55,361 bases of DNA from Streptomyces sp. Ru71. GTDB taxonomy: Bacteria > Actinomycetota > Actinomycetes > Streptomycetales > Streptomycetaceae. The stretch is taken from the NCBI RefSeq assembly GCF_002920535.1, contig NZ_PQSS01000051.1, positions 1-55,361 on the forward strand, given 5' to 3'. A program made the translations under genes and the position numbers. Every line of letters starts with the position of its first letter. Position 1 is the stretch's first letter. Positions 49,584 to 55,361 of the stretch are shown in pieces. The notes beneath the pieces are model-generated. The model saw nothing but the letters and a program-made list of their open reading frames with translations, was not told the DNA's origin and searched no databases.

Positions 49584-51041
49584 CTACGCCGCCGTCACGA
49601 CCCTCACCGGCTCAGTGCCGACCGCGCTGTGCCGCTCGGCCCACGACTCCAGCGCCGTCCGGCACGCGTGGTCCAGGTGGTGCAGCCCGGACAGGTCCAG
49701 CTCGACGGGCCGGTCCTGGGGGAGCGCCTCCAGGCTGTCGAGGATCTTCGGCAGCCGCAGGAAGGTCGCGTTGCCCGACAGATGCGCCTGGACGGGGCCG
49801 GCGCCCTTGTCGACGATCTCCAGCCGGACGTGCGAGGCCTCCCAGGCGGTCTTGACCACGGACAGCGCCAGACCGATCAGCACACCCTCGAACATGTTCA
49901 CCGCGACGATCGACACCGCGGTCACGACCAGGATCAGGGCCTCGCCCCGGTGCCCCCGCCACAGGGCGGTGATCTGCCGGAACGGGATCAGCTTCCAGCC
50001 GGCGTGGACGAGGATGCCGGCCAGCGCGGGGATCGGTATCAGCGCCAGGGCGGAGGGCAGCGCGGCGGCGAACAGCAGCAGCCACAGGCCGTGCAGCACC
50101 CGCGAGGCCTTGGTCTTCGCGCCCGCGCTGACGTTGGCGGAGCTGCGCACGATCACCGCGGTCATCGGCAGCGCGCCGAGCAGACCGCACACCGTGTTGC
50201 CGGCGCCCTGGGCGATCATCTCCTTGTCGTACTGGGTGCGCGGGCCGTCGTGCAGCCGGTCCACGGCCGCCGCGCTGAACAGGCTCTCGGCCGAGGCGAT
50301 CAGCGCGAAGGCGACGATGGTGCCCCAGATGGCCGGGCTCGCCAGCTCGCCGAAGGCGCCGGCGCCCGGCGGCTGGACGACGCCGAGCAGTCCCTCCACC
50401 TTCACCGTGGCCACCGGCAGGCCGAACGCCTGGGTGGCCGCCGTGGCCAGGACGACCGCGGCGAGGGCGCCGGGGACCGACCGCACCGCCTTCGGCAGCT
50501 TCTTCCAGAACACGATGACCGCGACGGTGCCCGCGCCGACGGCGAGGGAGGCCAGGGCCTCGGTGCTGCCGAGCGCGTCGGCGAACGCCCCGGGCAGGCC
50601 CGCGATCTTGCCGATGCCGGTCTTGGGGGCCTTAAGGCCCGCCGCCGCGTAGATCTGGCCGGCGATGATCACCAGACCGATGCCGCAGAGCATGCCCTCC
50701 ACGACCGACACGGATATCGCCCGGAACCAGCGGCCGATCCCGAAGAAGCCCATGGCGAGCTGGAGCAGGCCGGCGGCCAGCACGATCACCCCGAGCGAGG
50801 CCACGCCGAACTCGCTGACGGCCTCGAAGACCAGCACGGTCAGGCCGGCGGCCGGCCCCGACACCTGAAGGCTGCTGCCGGGCATCAGCCCGGTGACCAG
50901 GCCGCCCACGATGCCGGTGATCAGGCCGAGTTCGGCCGGGACTCCGGAGGCGACCGCCACGCCGACGCACAGCGGCACGGCCACCAGGAACACGACGATG
51001 GAGGCGAGGAAGTCCTCGCGCAGATGAGGGAACCTGCTCAT
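49584..51041 (-). CDS. SulP-family anion transporter with STAS domain
   Basis: 485 residues, ATG 51041 with GAGG 6 nt upstream. About 11-14 membrane segments: VFLVAVPLCVGVAVASGVPA is the SulP start signature and GSSLQVSGPAAGLTVLVFEA the substrate region. A C-terminal STAS domain at about 390-485 has the AELDLSGLHHLDHACRTAL-type pattern. Coupling to a beta-carbonic anhydrase gene 8 nt upstream suggests bicarbonate as substrate (as for BicA), though sulfate cannot be excluded. Confidence 0.9.
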   Translation of the reverse strand: MSRFPHLREDFLASIVVFLVAVPLCVGVAVASGVPAELGLITGIVGGLVTGLMPGSSLQVSGPAAGLTVLVFEAVSEFGVASLGVIVLAAGLLQLAMGFFGIGRWFRAISVSVVEGMLCGIGLVIIAGQIYAAAGLKAPKTGIGKIAGLPGAFADALGSTEALASLAVGAGTVAVIVFWKKLPKAVRSVPGALAAVVLATAATQAFGLPVATVKVEGLLGVVQPPGAGAFGELASPAIWGTIVAFALIASAESLFSAAAVDRLHDGPRTQYDKEMIAQGAGNTVCGLLGALPMTAVIVRSSANVSAGAKTKASRVLHGLWLLLFAAALPSALALIPIPALAGILVHAGWKLIPFRQITALWRGHRGEALILVVTAVSIVAVNMFEGVLIGLALSVVKTAWEASHVRLEIVDKGAGPVQAHLSGNATFLRLPKILDSLEALPQDRPVELDLSGLHHLDHACRTALESWAERHSAVGTEPVRVVTAA

Positions 51042-51049
51042 GCCGGACC

Positions 51050-51631
51050 TCACAGCGCCTCGAAGCTGTCGGTGTCCGCGCGGTGTTCGCGTACGGCACC
51101 GGTGTGCACCTCGTAGTACCAGCCGCGCAGCCGCAGCCGGCCGTCCGTCAGACGCCGCTCGACGCACGGGTAGGAGCGCAGCCGCAGCAGCTGGGTGAGC
51201 ACGTGGTTCTGCACGGCCTCAGCCACGGTCGGGTCCTGCGGGTCGGCCGCCTTGGGATCCTCGGCGGCGTGCGCGAGCCAGTCGCGTACGGCCGGTACGG
51301 CGTCGAGGTCGTCGCCGCGCACCAGGGCGCCGACGGCACCGCAGTGCGAGTGGCCGCACACCACGATGTCCTGGACGCCGAGGACGCTCACGGCGTACTC
51401 GACGGTGGCCGCCTCGGAAGTGGGGGTGTGCGCCGAGTACGGCGGGACGATGTTGCCCGCGGTGCGCAGCTCGAAGAGCTGGCCGGGGCGGGCGCCCGTG
51501 ATCAGGGCCGGGACGACCCGGGAATCGGAGCAGGTGATGAACAGGACCTGCGGCGACTGGCCGTCGGCCAGCGGGGCGAACTCCTCAGGGCGCTGTCCGA
51601 AGGAACGGGCGTTGTCGATGAGGGGTTGCAT
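51050..51631 (-). CDS. Beta-class carbonic anhydrase
   Basis: 193 residues from ATG 51631 with GGAGGAG 9 nt upstream. Zinc ligands are Cys34 (in FITCSDSRV, with Asp36 and Arg38), His94 and Cys97 (VCGHSHCGAV). It interconverts CO2 and bicarbonate in the cytoplasm. It is the first gene of an operon with the SulP transporter 8 nt downstream, a pairing that suggests capture of imported or exported bicarbonate for carboxylases. Confidence 0.94.
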   Translation of the reverse strand: MQPLIDNARSFGQRPEEFAPLADGQSPQVLFITCSDSRVVPALITGARPGQLFELRTAGNIVPPYSAHTPTSEAATVEYAVSVLGVQDIVVCGHSHCGAVGALVRGDDLDAVPAVRDWLAHAAEDPKAADPQDPTVAEAVQNHVLTQLLRLRSYPCVERRLTDGRLRLRGWYYEVHTGAVREHRADTDSFEAL

Positions 51632-51737
51632 GTGTGGTGACTCCTCCTGGCGCGCTGTGGGGTGCGCGTCGGGCTTCAAGGACAGAGGTGGGGTACTGCC
51701 TCCGCTGCGCGCGGAGTGGGGAGGTACTGCTCTGTTC

Positions 51738-52133
51738 TCAGCAGCGGAAGACCTGGAGTGCGGCCGGGGAGGGGGCCGGCGCGGGTCTGGGCGAGCCCAG
51801 CGGAGCTCTGCGGGGCGTGGCGGACCGAGGGGCGGCCGGGTCCGGGGCCGACAGCGGGCGTTCGGGCGCCTGGGGCGCCGAGTCCGCCGTGCGGTGCCGG
51901 TCGCGGGGGCGCAGGGGGTCGGCCGGACCGCGCGGGTGCCCGCAGTCCTGGGAGCCGACGCTCTCGTCGCGCAGAGCGGTGAGGGGGAGTGCGGTGCCGG
52001 GGCGGGCCTTGGCCTCCGCGTGACGGGCCGTGTGCGCTTGTGCGAAGGACGCGGTCGATGCGAAGAGGGGGAGGGCGAGCAGGACGGCGGTGAGCGCCGC
52101 GAGGACGGTCCGTACCGTCGTACCTCGGAACAT
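51738..52133 (-). CDS. Secreted protein of unknown function
   Basis: 131 residues from ATG 52133 with GGGGGAGG 3 nt upstream. A clear Sec signal peptide (VRTVLAALTAVLLALPLFAS, cut near ASFA or QA) is followed by a Pro/Ala/Arg-rich, probably disordered chain with two cysteines, one in SQDCGHP and one as the last residue. No domain is recognised. The control region before it has TTGACCA repeats. Confidence 0.65.
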   Translation of the reverse strand: MFRGTTVRTVLAALTAVLLALPLFASTASFAQAHTARHAEAKARPGTALPLTALRDESVGSQDCGHPRGPADPLRPRDRHRTADSAPQAPERPLSAPDPAAPRSATPRRAPLGSPRPAPAPSPAALQVFRC

Positions 52134-52169
52134 GCCCCTCCCCCCGTCATGCTCGCACGTCATATGCGC

Positions 52170-52200
52170 ACCAACAGTTGGTCAACGGCTGGTCAAGAGA
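52170..52200 (-). promoter_or_regulatory. Repeated TTGACCA sites before the secreted-protein gene
   Basis: On the minus strand TTGACCA occurs twice, 11 nt apart, and runs into a perfect ACCAAC-A-GTTGGT palindrome (52170-52182). The inner TTGACC could be a -35 with TATGAC 15 nt later. The spaced half-sites look like an operator. No regulator is known. Confidence 0.4.
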
Positions 52201-52297
52201 CACGGTAGCGGTGCGGGGGCGTTTGCAAGGTTAACTGCGCGTTACGAGCTGAAGAGAGCCTGAAAAGCGAGGTGGTTTGGCGCGAACCGGCTCCCGG

Positions 52298-52567
52298 TCA
52301 GGGCGCGGTGGGCGTGTCGCGGGGCACGAAGCGGCTGAGCCGGTAGGTCGTCGGGTGCGTCAGGCGCCCGCACAGCATGTCGACCCGCATCGCCGACCAG
52401 TCGGCGTGCGGGGCGGCGGCCCGGACGCGGCGGAGATGGTCGTGCCACTCCTGCTCGTCCCGGGTCTCGAAGAGCACCTCCCAGTGCCCCGCCTCGGGTG
52501 CGAACCGCTCGGCGGCCCGCTGCCTCTCGGCCTGCTGCCGCCGTTTCCTCTTGCGCTGACCTGGCAT
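52298..52567 (-). CDS. Small basic hypothetical protein
   Basis: 89 residues from ATG 52567. The first 20 residues are strongly basic (KRKRRQQAERQRAAERF), then a compact part with HWEVLFETRDEQEWHDHLRR and DWSAMRVDMLCGRL, YRLSRFVP. No signal peptide. It resembles short conserved actinobacterial proteins without function. The ribosome binding site is weak. Confidence 0.6.
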   Translation of the reverse strand: MPGQRKRKRRQQAERQRAAERFAPEAGHWEVLFETRDEQEWHDHLRRVRAAAPHADWSAMRVDMLCGRLTHPTTYRLSRFVPRDTPTAP

Positions 52568-52632
52568 CGAAACAGCATCGCCGCCCTGCCGTGAGCGCGG
52601 CAAGGCGGCGGGGTGCCGGTGGTGGTCCGGTG

Positions 52633-53745
52633 TCAGCGCGGCTCGACGAGGCTCTTGGCGTCGCGGGCGAGGGCCGTGAGGCGGGAGATGGCCCGGAAGT
52701 ACTTCTTGCGGTAGCCGCCGTTCAGCATCTCCTCGCTGAACAGCTGGTCGAACGGCAGACCCGAGGCGAGGACGGGCACCTCGCGGTCGTAGAGCCGGTC
52801 GGCGAGGACGACGAGCCGCAGCGCGGTGGACTGGTCCGGAACCGGGCGCACATCGGTCAGGCACACCGCCTTGAGTCCGTCGGTCAGCGCGCCGTAGCGG
52901 CTGGGGTGGACCTTGGCCAGGTGGTCCAGCAGCTGCGGGAAGGCGTCCAGCGAGGCGCCGGCGGTGGCGTGCGCGGCCCGGGTGACCTGCTCGTCGGTGA
53001 ACGGCGCGGGCGCCTCGGGCAGGCCGCGGTGGCGGTAGTCCTCGCCGTCGATGCGCAGGGTGCGGAAGTGGGCGGACAGGCCCTGGATCTCGCGCAGGAA
53101 GTCGGCGGCCGCGAACCGGCCCTCGCCGAGCTTGCCGGGCAGCGTGTTGGAGGTGGCGGCGAGCGCGACACCGGCGTCGACCAGCTTGCCGAGCAGCGTG
53201 GAGACGAGGACGGTGTCGCCCGGGTCGTCCAGCTCGAACTCGTCGATGCACAGCAGGCGGTGGCCGGAGAGGGTCTGCACGGTCTGCTGGAAGCCGAGGG
53301 CGCCGACCAGGTTGGTCAGCTCGACGAAGGTGCCGAACGCCTTTTTCGCGGGCTCGGCCGGGGTGGCGTGCCACAGGGAGGCGAGCAGATGGGTCTTGCC
53401 GACGCCGTAGCCGCCGTCCAGGTAGACGCCGCGGGGGCCGGCCGGGGCCTTCGCCGCCTTGGCCTTCGCCTTGCCGAAGCCGAACAGGCCGCGCTTGGCG
53501 CCGCCGGCCGCGCCCGCCCCGTCGAGACCGGCCGCGAAGCCCTCCAGGACCTGTACGGCCTCGGTCTGGCTGGGCTGGTTCGGGTCCGGGATGTAGGTGC
53601 TGAAGCGGACCGAGTCGAACCGCGGCGGCGGCACCATCTCGGCCACCAGCCGGTCCGCGGGGACATGCGGCTCACGGGCGCACAGGGACAGCGGGGCCGC
53701 GTCGGCTATCGGGGCGAGGCCGGAGGCGGAGGTGGAGGACGACAC
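52633..53745 (-). CDS. zapE: Cell division ATPase ZapE (AFG1-like)
   Basis: 370 residues from GTG 53745 with GGGGAA upstream. AFG1 family: Walker A YLDGGYGVGKTHLLASLWHA, Walker B LLCIDEFELDD, sensor ATSNTLP, and the C-terminal GLPFDQLFSEEMLNGGYRKK region. An insert near 100-120 is rich in Lys/Ala/Gly. In E. coli the relative binds FtsZ late in division. The frame stays open for 170 more codons upstream into the antisense of the next gene, but those are Pro/Ala low complexity and not needed. Confidence 0.9.
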   Translation of the reverse strand: MSSSTSASGLAPIADAAPLSLCAREPHVPADRLVAEMVPPPRFDSVRFSTYIPDPNQPSQTEAVQVLEGFAAGLDGAGAAGGAKRGLFGFGKAKAKAAKAPAGPRGVYLDGGYGVGKTHLLASLWHATPAEPAKKAFGTFVELTNLVGALGFQQTVQTLSGHRLLCIDEFELDDPGDTVLVSTLLGKLVDAGVALAATSNTLPGKLGEGRFAAADFLREIQGLSAHFRTLRIDGEDYRHRGLPEAPAPFTDEQVTRAAHATAGASLDAFPQLLDHLAKVHPSRYGALTDGLKAVCLTDVRPVPDQSTALRLVVLADRLYDREVPVLASGLPFDQLFSEEMLNGGYRKKYFRAISRLTALARDAKSLVEPR

Positions 53746-53782
53746 GGTTCCCCAGCTTAAGGGGCGTGCCAGACTGCACGGC

Positions 53783-54331
53783 ATGCGACGCCTGTTCCCT
53801 GTGACCGACGAAACAGCAGCCCAGACCCTGCGGGAGGCCGGCGAGGAGGGGGTGGTGGCCGGGGCGCCGGGGGTGCCTGGGGCCGGCGGGACTTCCGCCG
53901 GGACCGGTGTGGTCACCGAGGGTGATGTGGCGGACGGGGCCGTGAGCGGCGGCTCGGGTGCCGCCGCGCGCGAGGACCAGGGATCCGGGGGCGCCCCGGC
54001 CGGGGCGGAGGCCGGGGCCGGAGCGGCGCGGCCGAAGGGGGAGCCCGGTGCCACCGAGCCCGCCGGCGGGGCAGGCGATTCAGGCGGTACGGCCGGAGCG
54101 GGTGCCGCAGGCGCCGGTGGCGCCGGGAAGGAGCCGGGGCTGGGTGGTGCGCCCGGGGCCGGCCGATCCGCCGGCGTCGTGGCCGCGGGCGCCGAGTCCG
54201 CCGGTGGTGCCGTGACCGGCGGTGGTGAGGTGCGCGGTGCCGCGGGCGCCGCCACCGGGGCTGCCGTGACCGGCGGTGGTGTCGTGCGTGGGGGTACCGC
54301 CGGGGGCTCAGGGGGGCACCGGTGCCTCTGA
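53783..54331 (+). other. N-terminal part of the pyrimidine reductase gene, Gly/Ala-rich, separated by a frameshift
   Basis: This segment starts with ATG MRRLFPVTDETAAQTL, the usual N-terminus of Streptomyces pyrimidine reductase-family proteins, then runs about 165 residues of Gly/Ala/Glu low complexity and stops at 54331. The catalytic part lies one frame over. Removing one G from the G6 run at 54311-54316 joins the two as ...GGSGGTGASEGPAAEA, keeping the composition. An in-frame 54-bp repeat (GCCGTGACCGGCGGTGGTG at 54209 and 54263) lies within. Either the gene is broken or slips here, or the sequence has a one-base error. Confidence 0.7.
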
Positions 54332-55133
54332 GGGGCCCGCCGCCGAGGCCGCCTCGGGCCCCGTCGGGCTGCCGACCTTCGCGGGTGGGAGGGGCGGGCG
54401 GGAGTGGAGCCTGGCCGAGATCGCCGCCGCCTACGCCTACCCCGAGCCGCCCGCCGGGCAGCGGCAGCCGTGGCTGCGCGCCAACATGGTCTCCTCCCTG
54501 GACGGCGCCGCCCAGCACGAGGGCCGTTCGCAGCCCATCTCCAACGCCACCGACATGCGCATCTTCGGCACCCTGCGGGCCCTCGCCGACGTCGTGATCG
54601 TCGGGGCCGAAACGGTCCGCCAGGAGGGCTACCGCCCCGCCCGCGTGCGCGCGGAGTTCGCCGAGATGCGCGAGGCCGCCGGGCAGGCGCCCGTCCCCGC
54701 GATCGCCGTCGTCACCGCGAGCCTGGACCTCGACTTCTCGCTGCCGCTGTTCACCTCGCCCGTGGTGCCGACGATCGTCCTCACCGGGGCCGCGTCCTCC
54801 CCGGAGCGCCGGGCGGCGGCGGAGAAGGCGGGCGCGAAGGTCGTCATCGCCGGCGACGGCATCGGCGTGGACCCGGTCCGCGTCGTCCAGGTGCTCGCCG
54901 AGCTGGGCCACACCCGGCTGCTCACCGAGGGCGGCCCGCGGCTGCTGGGCCAGATGGTGGCCGCCGAGGTGCTCGACGAGCTGTGCCTGACCATCTCCCC
55001 GATGCTCACCGCGGGGGACGCGCAGCGCATCGCCGGCGGGCCCTCCGTCACCGTTCCGCACCGCTTCGCACTGGTGTCCCTACTGGAGGAGGACGGCTTC
55101 CTCTACAGCCGTTATTGCAGGTCGCAGCCCTGA
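54276..55133 (+). CDS. RibD C-terminal (pyrimidine reductase) family protein, catalytic part
   Basis: 285 residues as an isolated frame from GTG 54276, though the true start is probably ATG 53783 in another frame (see 53783-54331). The domain begins near REWSLAEIAAAYAYPEP and shows WLRANMVSSLDGAAQHEGRS, ATDMRIFGTLRALADVVIVG, ETVRQEGYRP and LTEGGPRLLGQMVAAEVLDE, the NADPH-binding and substrate signatures of the DHFR-like RibD C-terminal fold. It would reduce a ribosylamino-pyrimidine as in riboflavin synthesis, or a related compound. Full length with one base removed would be about 449 residues against a usual 250 or so. Confidence 0.85.
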   Translation: MVSCVGVPPGAQGGTGASEGPAAEAASGPVGLPTFAGGRGGREWSLAEIAAAYAYPEPPAGQRQPWLRANMVSSLDGAAQHEGRSQPISNATDMRIFGTLRALADVVIVGAETVRQEGYRPARVRAEFAEMREAAGQAPVPAIAVVTASLDLDFSLPLFTSPVVPTIVLTGAASSPERRAAAEKAGAKVVIAGDGIGVDPVRVVQVLAELGHTRLLTEGGPRLLGQMVAAEVLDELCLTISPMLTAGDAQRIAGGPSVTVPHRFALVSLLEEDGFLYSRYCRSQP

Positions 55134-55168
55134 GCGAGGCCCCCGGAACGCGGCCGCCGGCCCCGGCG

Positions 55169-55186
55169 CGGGCGGGTGGCCGCCCG
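55169..55186 (+). terminator. Short hairpin after the pyrimidine reductase gene
   Basis: Perfect 7-bp stem CGGGCGG / CCGCCCG with loop GTGG, 35 nt after the stop, no T-run. Nothing else is evident between 55134 and 55348 apart from a possible promoter for the next gene. Confidence 0.45.
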
Positions 55187-55348
55187 GAGGACGGACATCA
55201 GCGGAATCAGCCGTTCCGTTTCGCTTCGGACGGGCACACTAAATCCGGCAGAACCCGTGCGATCACGGGGCAGGATGGTTTCCGCAGGGCCTGGTACGGC
55301 CCACGGAGGACAGGGGGCCCACCGCCCCCGTAGGAGAAGGGGCGCCTG

Positions 55349-55361
55349 GTGTTCACAAGCG
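55349..55361 (+). CDS. Start of a gene running off the right edge
   Basis: GTG TTC ACA AGC follows AGGAGAAGGGG with suitable spacing, and no other start fits. The four residues VFTS match the start of a small conserved Streptomyces protein (about 70-90 residues) that I recall as beginning (V/M)FTSVLMIEK, but four residues cannot establish this. Confidence 0.4.

Noticed and set aside
52633..54255. ZapE extended by 170 residues upstream of 53745
   Set aside because: The extra part is Pro/Ala/Ser low complexity antisense to the reductase insertion, and GTG 53745 has a suitable upstream site.

Overview
The window is core chromosome of a Streptomyces or very close relative. GC is very high with strong GC bias at third codon positions, GTG starts are frequent, and the gene order is syntenic with what I recall of the S. 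coelicolor SCO6008 to about SCO6056 interval: a ROK regulator beside a xylose ABC transporter, dxs, fadBA, RNase D, whiI, hemE, and the hemG/hemQ pair. I see no IS element, integrase, CRISPR array, rRNA or tRNA.

Layout. 1-9041: an intergenic repeat array, rok7B7, xylFGH, dxs and an amino-acid permease, all on the plus strand. 9078-24215: a cell-envelope glycopolymer region with a NYN/PIN-like protein, an LCP ligase, two beta-propeller proteins (one fused to a decayed PIG-L domain), a CDP-alcohol phosphatidyltransferase, a 1512-residue protein with two GT2 domains and one TagF domain, an SGNH hydrolase, a beta-rich protein, a NAGPA-type phosphodiester glycosidase lipoprotein and, convergent to them, an Asp2/XcbB-like hydrolase. 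24368-30146: fadBA, rnd and the sporulation regulator whiI on the minus strand. 30423-38268: a DUF3000 protein, hemE, a rhomboid protease, an RHH-like small protein, a CoA-disulfide-reductase-like flavoprotein, a DUF4349 lipoprotein, then hemG and hemQ, the last steps of the coproporphyrin-dependent haem route. 38383-43189: a minus-strand group of a secreted S33 peptidase, a TIGR04222-like membrane protein, a DUF4142 protein and a DUF692 (MNIO) enzyme with a BufC-like C-terminal extension. 43679-53745: mostly minus-strand housekeeping and envelope genes (PTH2-like, zinc-ribbon protein, NodB deacetylase, Rieske flavoprotein, PhoX-like protein, SPFH protein, SulP transporter with carbonic anhydrase, a secreted protein, ZapE). 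53783-55133: a RibD-like reductase split by an apparent frameshift. The window ends at the start of another gene.

How it fits together. Rok7B7 and its recognisable site before xylF form a sugar-responsive unit. The 10-24 kb genes plausibly build (CDP-alcohol transferase, GT2/TagF protein), attach (LCP) and trim or decorate (SGNH, NAGPA, Asp2-like) a phosphodiester-linked wall polymer. The most unusual candidate systems are the MNIO/TIGR04222 group and the propeller/pseudo-PIG-L pair beside the wall-polymer genes. Intergenic DNA is rich in repeats: a dispersed double-hairpin family, two inverted copies of a longer repeat array 43 kb apart, a perfect 38-bp palindrome, and three local tandem duplications between genes.
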